Source: Lysinibacillus sp. B2A1 (lineage in GTDB: Bacteria; Bacillota; Bacilli; Bacillales_A; Planococcaceae). From it: a stretch of 64,000 nucleotides of DNA. The translations under genes and the position numbers were made by a program. Positions within the stretch are counted from its first letter, which is position 1. Each line of letters begins with the position of its first letter. The notes below the pieces were generated by a model. It saw nothing but the letters and a program-made list of their open reading frames with translations. It had not been told where the DNA came from and made no database searches. Shown in pieces: positions 16,973-25,938 of this stretch. The stretch covers positions 2,366,501 through 2,430,500 of the forward strand of contig CP027224.1 in assembly GCA_002973635.1 (NCBI GenBank). The letters run 5' to 3'.

Positions 16973-17327
16973 TACTTTCATCTCCTATTCTTGGTAAAAA
17001 ACAATATCTACTAGTATACATAACTATAAAAGGAAAAGATTCATTATTTTAAATAAAATTTCAATTCAATATTAAAATAATAGCAAATGCCCAATTTATA
17101 CCTCTATTTATATGCCTTCTTGCACATTAAGTAATAAAAAGAGATAGTACATGAATAATAAGTGTAGGATGTAGTATCAACACTTGGTAGAGGAACTGGA
17201 AGTACTGACAATGTTCAAGTTGAGTCTAATGTAAAAGCTGAAAAATTAACTTTGATTTCATTTTTTAAACTGTGGGTATTGGGGGAGGTGGTTTACTTAA
17301 ATGAAGTAAAAGTTATTTTTGCAAAAA
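16973..17327. other. Intergenic gap, no clear gene
   Basis: Holds the promoter region of the lipoprotein gene. An open frame on the plus strand from about 17169 (DVVSTLGRGTGSTDN...) lacks a start and ribosome-binding site and may be a gene scar. Confidence 0.4.
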
Positions 17328-17368
17328 GAAAAAGCCGAGAAAATGATAGCATTTTCTCGGCTTTTTTA
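17328..17368. terminator. Strong intrinsic terminator of qox operon
   Basis: AAAAAGCCGAGAAAATG pairs perfectly with CATTTTCTCGGCTTTTT around a four-base loop. On the minus strand, the direction of qoxD, it is followed by a T-rich run. Confidence 0.9.
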
Positions 17369-17653
17369 TCAGTTATAGCCCCAAATCATTGCAAATAATG
17401 TACCAATGATTGTGACAACACCTACGAATACAGAATATAAAATCGTTGTATATAACGTTTTCTTATCTTCGGATTCACCGATGTGCATGAATAATACTAA
17501 TTGTACAGTCGCTTGTGCAAGTGCAGTTACTAGTAAAATGCCAAATGCCATATTAAGTGACATATCGAATTTCACAACTGCTAAAGCTACAATTGTTAGT
17601 AATAGTGAGAAGCCGAAGCCCATCACATGTTGTTTTGGGAATAATTCCTTCAT
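17369..17653 (-). CDS. qoxD: Quinol oxidase subunit IV
   Basis: 94 residues, three membrane helices, containing the LVLFMHIGESED motif of subunit IV of heme-copper quinol oxidases. It helps assemble the binuclear centre in subunit I. Its ATG overlaps the qoxC stop by one base (TGATG), giving coupled translation. Shorter than Bacillus subtilis QoxD (about 124 residues) but complete. Last gene of the operon. Confidence 0.92.
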   Translation of the reverse strand: MKELFPKQHVMGFGFSLLLTIVALAVVKFDMSLNMAFGILLVTALAQATVQLVLFMHIGESEDKKTLYTTILYSVFVGVVTIIGTLFAMIWGYN

Positions 17654-18252
17654 CAGCTAATCAGTCCTTTCAAGTAGACGAAGCTGAAGATGAAAATCCA
17701 AACAACGTCTAAGAAGTGCCAGTACAGTGAGAAGATAAACGCTTTATTAGCCGTTTGTGGGTTTAAACCACGTTTCGCTACTTGCATTAAAATGGCAACG
17801 CCCCAGAAGAAACCAAATGTTACGTGGAGACCGTGCGTACCAAGTAAAGTCATCAATGCCGATAAGAATGCACTTGTTCGAATTGTTGCACCTTCTTCAA
17901 CATATGTGACAAACTCATCAATCTCAATACCTAAGAAACCAAGGCCTAAAAGCAGTGTAATGATGAAAAATGTCATCATTGCTTTTTTATTGCCAATACG
18001 CATTGCATGAACACCAAGACCAATTGTGAAACTACTTGTTAATAATAAGAATGTTTCCCATAATACTGGTGTTAATTCAAAAATTTCAGCGCCATTTGGA
18101 CCGCTACCTGTGCGTGTATGAAGTGTGAAATATACAGTAAATAATGTAGCGAATAACACGATTTCGGCGCCAAGGAAAATCCAGAAACCAAAAATCTTCA
18201 GGCGATTTTCCTCTGTACTATATTCTAATGGAAGTGAAGAATCGATTTTCAT
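17653..18252 (-). CDS. qoxC: Quinol oxidase subunit III
   Basis: 199 residues from ATG 18252; GAGAGGTG precedes it, and a GTG at 18264 overlaps that site. Five membrane helices with FWIFLGAEIVLFATLFTVY and LMTLLGTHGLHVTFGFFW, the conserved COX III helices. Subunit III supports the proton-pumping complex. It starts one base after qoxB ends. Confidence 0.94.
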   Translation of the reverse strand: MKIDSSLPLEYSTEENRLKIFGFWIFLGAEIVLFATLFTVYFTLHTRTGSGPNGAEIFELTPVLWETFLLLTSSFTIGLGVHAMRIGNKKAMMTFFIITLLLGLGFLGIEIDEFVTYVEEGATIRTSAFLSALMTLLGTHGLHVTFGFFWGVAILMQVAKRGLNPQTANKAFIFSLYWHFLDVVWIFIFSFVYLKGLIS

Positions 18253-18253
18253 A

Positions 18254-20197
18254 TTATTTATCACCTCTCAAGCTTTTCTCAGTAGCCATAACTTCCTCAA
18301 CTGAAATGTAACGACCATGATCTTTTTCAAATGAACGATGAATCATAAAGCCAAATACACCAATCATACTAATGATGGCTGGAATCCATAGGTTAAATAC
18401 AGCAAAGAATGCTGCAAGGAAGAAGAATCCGCTCATCCAGAATGGAGTGCCAGTGTTGTTCGGCATATGAATCTTTTCAATTTTACCAGCCGTAATATCA
18501 CGACCTTCTTTTTTCGCAAACCAGAACTCATCTAAACGAGTTACAGTCGGTACTACTGCAAAATTGTACTCTGGAACTGGAGAATGAGTAGCCCATTCTA
18601 ATGTACGACCATCCCAAACATCTGCTTTTTCATTACGAGGCATATGCTTCCAGCTGTAGTAGATATTGTACACGATTAACGCGAAGCCTACAGCAAGTCC
18701 AAGTCCACCGATGAACGATAGCATGTTCAATGGACCATAGCCAGTTGACTCAGAGTAAGTATACATACGACGAGCATAACCATCTAAACCTAAAATGAAT
18801 AATGGGAAGAATGTTACGTTGAAACATACTGCAATAAACCAGAATCCAGCTTTCCCTAATTTTTCATTTAAACGGAAACCAAACATTTTTGGCCACCAGT
18901 AGTGGTAACCAGCAAGTACACCAAATACTGTCCCTGGAATTAATACATAGTGGAAGTGGGCAACTAAGAACATCGTATTATGATATTGATAGTCGGCACT
19001 TGCCATTGCTAGCATAACTCCTGTAACTCCACCAATTGTGAAGATCGGAATAAAGCCAAGTGCGTAAAGCATAGGAGTAGTAAATTGAATCTTCCCATGC
19101 CTCATTGTTAGCAACCAGTTAAAGATTTTAACCCCAGTAGGAACTGCGATTGCCATTGTTGTAATAGAGAATACACTGTTTACCATTACACCATGACCCA
19201 TTGTATAGAAGTGATGGGCCCAAACTAGGAATGATAACAATGAAATAACAACCATACTCATAACCATTGATTTGTAGCCGTATAAGTTTTTACGTGCAAA
19301 TGTAGCAATGATTTCTGAGAAAATACCGAAAGCTGGCAGGATAACAATGTATACTTCAGGATGTCCCCAAACCCAGAATAGGTTGGCCCAAAGCATGTCC
19401 ATACCACCATTTTGCATGGCAAAGAACTGTGTACCGAATTGACGGTCAAGCATCATTAATGCAAGTGCTACAGTTAACACTGGGAATGCAAATACGATAA
19501 TAACGTTTGTAATTAAAATTGACCAAGTGAACATTGGCATTTTCATTAATGTCATACCAGGTGCACGCATCTTAATAATCGTTGTGATGAAGTTTACACC
19601 TGTCATTAACGTACCAATACCTGATAATTGTAGCGCTAAAGAATAGTAGTTGTTCCCAACAGTAGGACTAAACTCTGTTCCTGACAGCGGGAAGTAGGCA
19701 GTCCAACCAGCATCTGGAGAACCACCAATGATGAATGATAGGTTCAATAAACCTGCACCAGCTGCAAATAACCAAAAGCTAACTGCATTTAGACGTGGAA
19801 AGGCTACGTCACGTGCACCAATTTGCAGTGGGATAACAATATTCATTAAACCAATTACGAATGGCATGGCCATAAATAAAATCATTAATAAACCGTGTGT
19901 TGTAAATATTTCATTATAGTGTTGTGCATCTAGAAGGCCATTGTCTGGAACCGCCGTTTGTGCACGCATTAACAATGCATCAATACCACCGCGGAAAAGC
20001 ATTAAAAGCGCTACAGCGATATACATAATACCGATTTTTTTATGGTCAACAGTTGAAAGCCAGTTTTTATAGAAATAGCCCCATTTTTTGAAATAAGTAA
20101 GGCCAGCAAAGATAACAACTGCTCCAACGACGATACTAATAGCTGCCGCTAAAATCATCGGTTCTTGCATTGGATGGAAAACTTCTTCCATACTCAT
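18254..20197 (-). CDS. qoxB: Quinol oxidase subunit I (heme-copper catalytic subunit)
   Basis: 647 residues from ATG 20197; the AAAGGAG at 20213-20207 rules out the ATG at 20215, and the length then matches known QoxB. About 14-15 membrane helices. Heme and copper ligands are visible: TTHG for low-spin heme, WGHPEVY with the cross-linked His-Tyr pair, WAHHFYTMG for CuB and AHFHYVL for the two hemes. It reduces oxygen to water with quinol electrons and pumps protons. Confidence 0.97.
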   Translation of the reverse strand: MSMEEVFHPMQEPMILAAAISIVVGAVVIFAGLTYFKKWGYFYKNWLSTVDHKKIGIMYIAVALLMLFRGGIDALLMRAQTAVPDNGLLDAQHYNEIFTTHGLLMILFMAMPFVIGLMNIVIPLQIGARDVAFPRLNAVSFWLFAAGAGLLNLSFIIGGSPDAGWTAYFPLSGTEFSPTVGNNYYSLALQLSGIGTLMTGVNFITTIIKMRAPGMTLMKMPMFTWSILITNVIIVFAFPVLTVALALMMLDRQFGTQFFAMQNGGMDMLWANLFWVWGHPEVYIVILPAFGIFSEIIATFARKNLYGYKSMVMSMVVISLLSFLVWAHHFYTMGHGVMVNSVFSITTMAIAVPTGVKIFNWLLTMRHGKIQFTTPMLYALGFIPIFTIGGVTGVMLAMASADYQYHNTMFLVAHFHYVLIPGTVFGVLAGYHYWWPKMFGFRLNEKLGKAGFWFIAVCFNVTFFPLFILGLDGYARRMYTYSESTGYGPLNMLSFIGGLGLAVGFALIVYNIYYSWKHMPRNEKADVWDGRTLEWATHSPVPEYNFAVVPTVTRLDEFWFAKKEGRDITAGKIEKIHMPNNTGTPFWMSGFFFLAAFFAVFNLWIPAIISMIGVFGFMIHRSFEKDHGRYISVEEVMATEKSLRGDK

Positions 20198-20224
20198 TGG
20201 ATGCGCTCCTTTCATATTTAAAAA

Positions 20225-21157
20225 TTAATGTGAATGTGTTGCATTAGAATTTTCTTGTGAATCTGTTGAATGGTCCTCATGATTCATCTCAGAATGATCC
20301 ATTTCATCGTCAGACATGTTCATATGTTCACTATGTTCCATAGGAGCAGGACTAAATTCTAAGTGTGTGGATGAATAGCTTGAACGACCAACATGCTCAG
20401 CTTGTAATAGCTCATCAAATTTTTCTTCTGTTAATGGTTTTTCATTTGCCTTTACATCAGCAACCCATTTATCAAAATCTTCCTGCGTCATAGATTGTGC
20501 TTCGAATTCCATTTCAGCAAATCCACGACCACTAAAGTTGGAGTTACGTCCCATATATGAACCAACATCATCAGCTGCTAAGTGAATAGTAGTCAACATG
20601 TCGCTCATTGCATATTTTTGACCTGCTAATTGAGGTATCCAAAAACTTGTAATTGGTCCGAAAGAGTACAGTTTAAATTCAATTGGACGATCAGCCGGAA
20701 TATTTACGTAGTTTACTGTCTCAATCCCTTGCTCTGGATAGCTAAAATGCCATTTCCAGTTAGAAGAAGAGGCATAAATTACAAGCGGCTCTTGATTGTC
20801 ATAACCTTCTGGCTTAGCTTCTACTGTACTTGTTGTTCTAACTGTAACGATTGCTAAAAACGCTACAATAATAATTGGAATAACTGTCCATGTAATTTCA
20901 AGTAAATGACTGCCTTCTTCATGAGGTGGCTCATAATTAGCAGGTGCTTTTGAAGCACGATATTTTGTTAGCATAAATATTAAAAGTACATACACGACTA
21001 ATAATATAAAGGCCATTGTGATAATGGATAAAATAATTGTGTCTGATAATGTTTTAGCATTTGGTCCTTTTGGATCTAAAATTGTTAGAGGCTCACATCC
21101 AGCAAGAATGGCAAGGGCACTAAATGCTACAAACATTAAGCTTAACTTCTTTTTCAT
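20225..21157 (-). CDS. qoxA: Quinol oxidase subunit II
   Basis: 310 residues; AAAGGAG before the ATG. Lipoprotein signal with lipobox LAGC, two membrane helices, then a cupredoxin domain (SSNWKWHFSYPEQGI, FWIPQLAGQKYAM). The CuA cysteine and histidine ligands of cytochrome c oxidases are absent, which identifies a quinol oxidase. The C-terminal tail is rich in His, Met and acidic residues (EHSEHMNMSDDEMDHSEMNH), an unusual metal-binding-like tail that could hold copper; this is inference. Confidence 0.95.
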   Translation of the reverse strand: MKKKLSLMFVAFSALAILAGCEPLTILDPKGPNAKTLSDTIILSIITMAFILLVVYVLLIFMLTKYRASKAPANYEPPHEEGSHLLEITWTVIPIIIVAFLAIVTVRTTSTVEAKPEGYDNQEPLVIYASSSNWKWHFSYPEQGIETVNYVNIPADRPIEFKLYSFGPITSFWIPQLAGQKYAMSDMLTTIHLAADDVGSYMGRNSNFSGRGFAEMEFEAQSMTQEDFDKWVADVKANEKPLTEEKFDELLQAEHVGRSSYSSTHLEFSPAPMEHSEHMNMSDDEMDHSEMNHEDHSTDSQENSNATHSH

Positions 21158-21894
21158 GTTTGACTCCTTTCTATAGAACGGCTATTCATAAATTTCATGT
21201 TAAAGTTCACATTTATAAATAGATGAGTAAATAAGGTCACCTCTTTTATTTGGTGTACCAATCAAAGTCCTAAAAATACTTACAATGGCATGGTTCATTA
21301 TGAAACATTGAATCTAGTGTTTGATTGGTCTAGTGCAAGCGTTTGCAAAGCCATAAATCTGTGCAATCGAATTAAAGACAATGTGCCATAATCCATCAAC
21401 ACAAATGTCGTTGTTTGCACATTGGATTATACGCTCCGTTTTACAGAAAAAAAATTATTTTGTTATAAATTTAATAGTAAGAGGGGGGTGAATATGAACA
21501 TTTTTTGAACAAAAAACATTATTTTAATATTGGTATTTTAAGGCTTTGTAAAATAAACACTGTTGAAACGTTGAAAATACTGAGTTTGTGATATTTACCT
21601 AAGTAAATGATTTTTTTTGTGAAAATATCATTTCACATTTTGGACGTCATTTTGTAATAAAATATACGTGAAATCAAAGAGGGTGAAACATTTTGATTGC
21701 GTTTTGTAGAAAAAAGGAGTACGCCAAAAATTGATTTGAGGATAGAAAAGGATAAATTTTCAATGTAAGGAATGATTATAAAGGGGAAATTCGGAATGGG
21801 ATATTAATTATGTTGATATAATTAAATAACTTCGTAAATATCCAAATATTAGGTTGTTTATGTTTTGCTCGAAAAGTAAAATATGTGCTAAAAA
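21158..21894. other. qox upstream region, no gene
   Basis: About 740 bp of very AT-rich DNA. It holds a catabolite-response element (21334) and an unexplained dyad, TGTGAAA-6-TTTCACA at 21618-21637, whose spacing fits neither the Fnr nor the Rex consensus. Only very short frames are present. The qox promoter must lie near the gene end, but I could not choose one. Confidence 0.5.
21334..21347. promoter_or_regulatory. Candidate CcpA cre site
   Basis: TGCAAGCGTTTGCA fits the consensus TGNAANCGNWNNCA and is nearly palindromic. It lies about 180 bp upstream of the qoxA start. qox in Bacillus is under carbon-catabolite control, so a CcpA site here is plausible. Confidence 0.6.
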
Positions 21895-21930
21895 AGATAG
21901 CAATCTTAGTAAACTCTAAGATTGCTATCT
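21895..21930 (-). terminator. Distal copy of target hairpin with T-tract
   Basis: 36 bp: arms AGATAGCAATCTTAG and CTAAGATTGCTATCT with loop TAAACT, a perfect 15-bp stem. On the minus strand it is followed by TTTTTTAGC. It is an exact copy of 24332-24367 and is the original terminator end of the DUF2785 gene, displaced 2.4 kb by the element between. Confidence 0.85.
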
Positions 21931-22142
21931 CATAGTGTTGAAAAACTAAATGGTCAAGGAATTCTTTGTAAATACTACTAATTCAAATGAAGATGATTTC
22001 CGTTCCAGGCTACTCGCTTTGTCGCTGACGCTTCGCTTTCGCGCAGAGCAAGGCTTCCTGTGGGTGAGCGACGAGCCGCTTCCTGCGCTGACGCTCCGTG
22101 CAGGGTCTCGTCAGTTCACTATCCCACGGGAGTCGAGTAGCC

Positions 22143-23752
22143 CATAGCTGTCAACTTAAGATTTCTACACATCTAATCAAATGATTTTATAATTAGAAAT
22201 GATAGGTTTCATTTATCGTTAAAATGGGAAAAAGTATTTTAGACATATCTAAATAAACCCCTCTAGGTGAGTTGGTTATATTTGGATATTTTACGTGAAT
22301 TGAAGGCGTTGAAAGGCTGTTCCTTTGGTGGACTTTGATTTCCGGGCCGTCTTGAGCAGGAACTCGGTGGTCAAATGGATAAAGTCTTTCAATCCCTTCT
22401 CTTTTTTTATGCATTCTTCATATAGCTTCGGTAAAATCTCTGTCGCGATACTACGAATGGCCACCATCTCACTAATTTCTATGCCCTTCTCCTTCCAGAT
22501 GAAGTTTCTTATTTGATAGGCCATCAATTGACTAATAAAATAAACTAGGATGGTCCCATATAAATGACAAAGCCACCTGTCTTTCTTCATCACTTTGAAG
22601 TGGTTGATGCCTAAATCAGATTTCCACACTTTAAAATGCAACTCAATTTGCCAACGTAAGCGATACAATTCCATGATATGACGAGCAGACATCCACTCTG
22701 GCAGATTCGTCATATAAATCGTAATGCCTGCTAAATCACGTACCACTTGTTTGGGCACCTTTCCTGATTTCTGGGCTCGTCGATTAATTTTTTTGATGTG
22801 TTGCGCTTTCCCCTGCTCATCATGGGAAAAAATAATACAACGAGCTGGAAAATGAGCATCCCGTCCAAAATGAACACCCTCTAATTCTAAAAGTTCCTCT
22901 GGTAGTAACTTTTTACAAAGTGCCACGAAATCAATGCGATGATAAAGACTACTTTGAATAACCTCACCATTTGAGTGATAGGAAGGAAATAGATTTTCGA
23001 AAGCGGCATACGCATCTGTCCGTATTTTTGTAATAAAAAAACCCTTTTTTTCCTCGATTTTTTTTAATTGTTCGAAGTTAAAATAACCCAAATCTTGTAG
23101 ACAAAGTTCATGTTCTGTCAGAAACGGAATCCGCATGGCACCTACTTTCGCATCATTCATTCGGTGAAAAGCAACGTGAAGAAATGTCGATTGACCGGAT
23201 AAGAGATCCAATTCAAATTGAATTTTGGCGGATGCTTGTTTGGTTTTTTGAGCGCGCTTTTGAAAACGATCTGGTACACTAACTGTGGTGGAATCAAGTA
23301 CCCGAATACTGGTAAATGGCCATGGTTCAGACAGAGAGAGCGAAGAAAAAGATAGTTGATGTTGTGCCCATACGAATTCTTGAATGAGTCGTTGTAAAAA
23401 AGCCGTGGCTTCCGGGGTAAATTTTTTATCCATGGCTGCCCGACTAATGGAAATGGCTTGTTTCATTTGTAAGGTTGTGCATAACTCTTGGATTGAGCAA
23501 TCTGCTAAATTCCCATGGACATGAAACAATAAGGATAGGAAGTCACTCGCAGAGACTAGTCGCTTTCTTTGAATAAAACCCGTTTCTTTGGCTATTTCAT
23601 CTACTCTTTCAGGACAAATGACTTCAAATAGCTTTTGGAGTAATTGTATATGTTTCGGTGTCGACATCAAAAGCACCCCTTCCCAAAAAAGTTTTGTATA
23701 TATCTATACCACTTTTTAGAAGAAGTACACATTTCTTAAGTTGACAGCTATG
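22143..23752 (-). mobile_element. IS231-like insertion sequence (IS4 family)
   Basis: 1610 bp with perfect 19-bp terminal repeats CATAGCTGTCAACTTAAGA, close to the known IS231 ends, and an 11-bp target duplication GTCGAGTAGCC (22132-22142 and 23753-23763), the size expected for this group. It interrupts module B of the larger element, inside one palindrome arm. It carries one intact transposase gene and looks potentially active. Confidence 0.92.
22291..23667 (-). CDS. IS4-family (IS231-like) transposase
   Basis: 458 residues from ATG 23667, with GGAAGGGG at good distance; GTG 23676 is too close to it. DDE catalytic residues can be placed: Asp125 in RVLDSTT, Asp192 in LQDLGYF, and Glu342 in the IS4 signature Y-x2-R-x3-E-x6-K (Tyr335, Arg338, Glu342, Lys349). 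A long beta insertion between the second Asp and the Glu is normal for this family. The frame is undamaged. It should act on the 19-bp ends of its own IS; there is no sign that it moved the surrounding element, whose duplications are of a different kind. Confidence 0.93.
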   Translation of the reverse strand: MSTPKHIQLLQKLFEVICPERVDEIAKETGFIQRKRLVSASDFLSLLFHVHGNLADCSIQELCTTLQMKQAISISRAAMDKKFTPEATAFLQRLIQEFVWAQHQLSFSSLSLSEPWPFTSIRVLDSTTVSVPDRFQKRAQKTKQASAKIQFELDLLSGQSTFLHVAFHRMNDAKVGAMRIPFLTEHELCLQDLGYFNFEQLKKIEEKKGFFITKIRTDAYAAFENLFPSYHSNGEVIQSSLYHRIDFVALCKKLLPEELLELEGVHFGRDAHFPARCIIFSHDEQGKAQHIKKINRRAQKSGKVPKQVVRDLAGITIYMTNLPEWMSARHIMELYRLRWQIELHFKVWKSDLGINHFKVMKKDRWLCHLYGTILVYFISQLMAYQIRNFIWKEKGIEISEMVAIRSIATEILPKLYEECIKKEKGLKDFIHLTTEFLLKTARKSKSTKGTAFQRLQFT

Positions 23753-24060
23753 GTCGAGTAGCCTTGCACTCCAATCAGCAATAGTGTAGAACTTTAAATA
23801 TTTTCTTCCCTCAAAAGAAAAGTAAAGGCATGTTACTCACCATCATTAAATGGATAGAATAGTGGTACAATTCTACAGATGTTAACCTACATTTTATGCG
23901 TAAAACAAACTACTTTGTAACTTTACATAAAGTACTCCTCTGTTTTCACATAGAAAAATGTTATCAAAGCTCCATTTTTGCACAATATAGTGATGGCTAA
24001 GACTTCAAATTTTTCACTATACATTTGTGTGAAATGCCAAAAGAAAATACGATGAGCAAT

Positions 24061-24254
24061 GGTTGATTGGAGTGTAGACTGAGTGACTCCTCGGGGATTC
24101 AGCGTCACAGATGAGACCCTGGAGCGAGCATATTAGGGGAACGAAGGCTAAAAGCATCACGTCCTGTGATAACGCCTTCGTGACCAACCTCCTGTTGCCC
24201 CAAGCGGCTCATCGGACGCCCCCAGGAAAGCACTCAGTCGGAACAGAGATTAAC
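24061..24254 (+). repeat. Palindromic module A of element copy 2, enlarged
   Basis: Same arms as module A of copy 1 (GACTGAGTG ... CACTCAGTC) but its apical loop is replaced by about 60 bp (24130-24201). That insert forms its own stem (ACGAAGGC with GCCTTCGT) and holds two small hairpins, 24156-24170 (ATCAC-GTCCT-GTGAT) and 24185-24197 (CAAC-CTCCT-GTTG). On the opposite strand the loops read AGGAC and AGGAG. Confidence 0.75.
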
Positions 24255-24331
24255 CCCCCGTTTTGAAAAAGGGCTATACTTTTTAATTTGTCACCTTGAT
24301 GTCATTGACATAATAGTATTTCAACAACATG

Positions 24332-24367
24332 AGATAGCAATCTTAGTAAACTCTAAGATTGCTATCT
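24332..24367 (-). repeat. Gene-proximal 36-bp target duplication (hairpin)
   Basis: Exact copy of 21895-21930. It directly follows the DUF2785 stop codon on the minus strand, but now runs into the element (CATGTTGTTG) instead of a T-tract, so termination here should be weakened. Confidence 0.85.
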
Positions 24368-24380
24368 GAAATTTAAGAAA

Positions 24381-25223
24381 TCAAGCTCCAAGCTTTAGCC
24401 ATTTTGCAACTTGTCCATAAATGGCATTTTGAAGCTGAGGTGTTCGATTATTCATTTTTAATGCAAAATATAATGTTTTCATGATATTTAGTGTACATGT
24501 ACGCCCGCTAAAAAAGCTCTCGTTATAGCCTTGTGTTACTAAATGCATTTCAAATTTATCAAAGGCTTGCTGAACGAACTCTATTAATGCTTCTTCAGAG
24601 TAGTTTCGATCTAGCAGGGCTTCAATTATAGTAACTAAGCGTTCCTCCTCATCGTTTACATAGACGGTATTTTTCCAAGAAACGAGCTTTAATGCATGCA
24701 AAATTGCTGGTGCATACTGTAAATCGAACTTAGGGTGTTTAATCGTCATGGTCGCTAAATCGGCACCATGTGCAATACTGTGCGCCCATCCCTTGTCTGG
24801 AACAAATCCTCGTGTATCTTTTTCTAATAATAAATACCGTCCTATCTTTTGGAAATAAAGTTGCAGTCGATTAGCATCTAGTATTTGTAGTGTAGCATCC
24901 TTTGATAGTATCCCAGCAATCAATAATGCAGAAAATGATCGTGTAAAGACACTATCTGTCATTTCTTCCCCTATGTTCAAAAATAAGTAGTTGTCATTAG
25001 TGGCTCTATCAAATAAAGATTGTAGCTGCTGTGTAGTCAGTAAATTATCACTGAGTAGTTCAATAAAAGTGCGGTATATTAATTGATCCCGTAATTCAGC
25101 ATCCGGTGAACCAATATGGACTAACATTTCTTCTAACAACAAATCGCCATTTTTTATCATGAATTCTTGGCGCGTGGTAAATGTCATAGTAGAAAAAGAC
25201 TTCAATGCATCTTTAATATTCAT
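24381..25223 (-). CDS. DUF2785 family protein
   Basis: 280 residues from ATG 25223, behind GGGGGAAAT; the ATG at 25256 is upstream of that site. Helical repeat protein with the family signature TRGFVPDKGWAHSIAHGAD in the middle and a C-terminal helical half. DUF2785 proteins occur singly in Bacilli and their function is unknown. The gene's terminator hairpin has been duplicated and split by the mobile element immediately downstream, so its transcripts may run into that element. Confidence 0.85.
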   Translation of the reverse strand: MNIKDALKSFSTMTFTTRQEFMIKNGDLLLEEMLVHIGSPDAELRDQLIYRTFIELLSDNLLTTQQLQSLFDRATNDNYLFLNIGEEMTDSVFTRSFSALLIAGILSKDATLQILDANRLQLYFQKIGRYLLLEKDTRGFVPDKGWAHSIAHGADLATMTIKHPKFDLQYAPAILHALKLVSWKNTVYVNDEEERLVTIIEALLDRNYSEEALIEFVQQAFDKFEMHLVTQGYNESFFSGRTCTLNIMKTLYFALKMNNRTPQLQNAIYGQVAKWLKLGA

Positions 25224-25431
25224 AGCTATTTCCCCCGAAGTTAAATAATTTTCCATAAAAGCATTTTATCATCATCACAACATTTTTGTTTGGAATGGTG
25301 CCTTATACAGACAAGTTAATGAAATTGTAAAATTTTCTAGTGATATAGAAGCATATTTACAATGGGAATTCCAGAATCTATAGAAAGTTGATATGATAGA
25401 AACGCCACAAAAAGGATAAACTTATTCAAAG

Positions 25432-25466
25432 ACACAAAAAAAGACATACCTATTTAAGTATGTCTG
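25432..25466 (-). terminator. Intrinsic terminator
   Basis: On the minus strand AGACATACTT pairs with GGTATGTCT around a short AT loop and is followed by TTTTTTT. It ends the gene at 25474. Confidence 0.85.
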
Positions 25467-25473
25467 GCTCTAA

Positions 25474-25938
25474 CTACAGGATCACAGCTGATTTAATGCC
25501 AATTGGCCAATCTGTAACTGTACGCTGATTTGTTTTTAATTCTACAAGAATATTTGCATTTTTAATGGCATCTATTAGCCATTCACTGTAATGAAGGTTC
25601 GGTTGAGGATGCTGTAGGATTCGCTGCATATCTTTTTTATCTATACTAAGAAGTCTATAGTTGCATTCAATGTGTACACTTTGGGGAACAATAAAAAGTG
25701 ACTCATGTTGATGACCAATTGAAATGGAGCCAGGAATGTAACCTTGGATACTTATAATATGTGTAATAGCTTCTTGTACGTATGAATCAACCTTTGTACG
25801 AGTAAGAATTTCAAATTCAATTGGATAATCTCGTTGAGGACCATCCGCTGTAGAATGTGAAATAACTTTTATCGATAGTGAATCAAATGTTGGAGAGATA
25901 CAATTTTCAAACTCACTAACTGTATCCATTAATTGCAT
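25474..25938 (-). CDS. Uncharacterised protein
   Basis: 154 residues from ATG 25938, eight bases after AAGGAG; an earlier in-frame ATG at 25998 lacks a ribosome-binding site. Alpha/beta composition with no signal peptide: strands such as SLSIKVISHS and ESLFIVPQSVHIECNYRLL, and a C-terminal helix-strand. It may be a small cytosolic domain protein; no family recognised. Monocistronic with its own terminator. Confidence 0.65.
   Translation of the reverse strand: MQLMDTVSEFENCISPTFDSLSIKVISHSTADGPQRDYPIEFEILTRTKVDSYVQEAITHIISIQGYIPGSISIGHQHESLFIVPQSVHIECNYRLLSIDKKDMQRILQHPQPNLHYSEWLIDAIKNANILVELKTNQRTVTDWPIGIKSAVIL

Larger units (their letters stand above)
21931..24331 (+). mobile_element. Hairpin-targeting element, copy 2, carrying a nested IS
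   Basis: Begins CATAGTGTTGAAAAACTAAA and ends with the reverse complement of CATGTTGTTGAAATACTATT, the same ends as copy 1 at 13156. Flanked by exact 36-bp duplications of a full terminator hairpin. Without the nested IS (22143-23752 plus one 11-bp repeat) it is about 780 bp. It differs from copy 1 by a 35-bp insert near 22020 in module B, a short insert in the core near 23815 and a 60-bp hairpin cassette in module A. No gene of its own. Confidence 0.85.

Noticed and set aside
17169..17396. Open plus-strand frame beginning DVVSTLGRGTG
   Set aside because: No start codon or ribosome-binding site, runs through the qox terminator and into qoxD antisense; at most a gene scar.
21618..21637. TGTGAAA dyad as an Fnr or Rex site
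   Set aside because: Arm spacing is wrong for both consensus sequences (Fnr needs six and Rex four central bases between shorter arms).
21950..22147. 65-codon frame in the left part of element copy 2
   Set aside because: Covers the palindromic module B; no ribosome-binding site, and copy 1 does not preserve the frame.
22143..23752. IS231-like transposase as mover of the hairpin-targeting element
   Set aside because: The IS has its own 19-bp ends and an 11-bp duplication and is nested inside a module; the larger element has different ends and hairpin-length duplications.
24061..24254. CRISPR-like interpretation of the palindromic repeats
   Set aside because: No regular repeat-spacer pattern, only two inverted modules per element, and no cas genes in the window.
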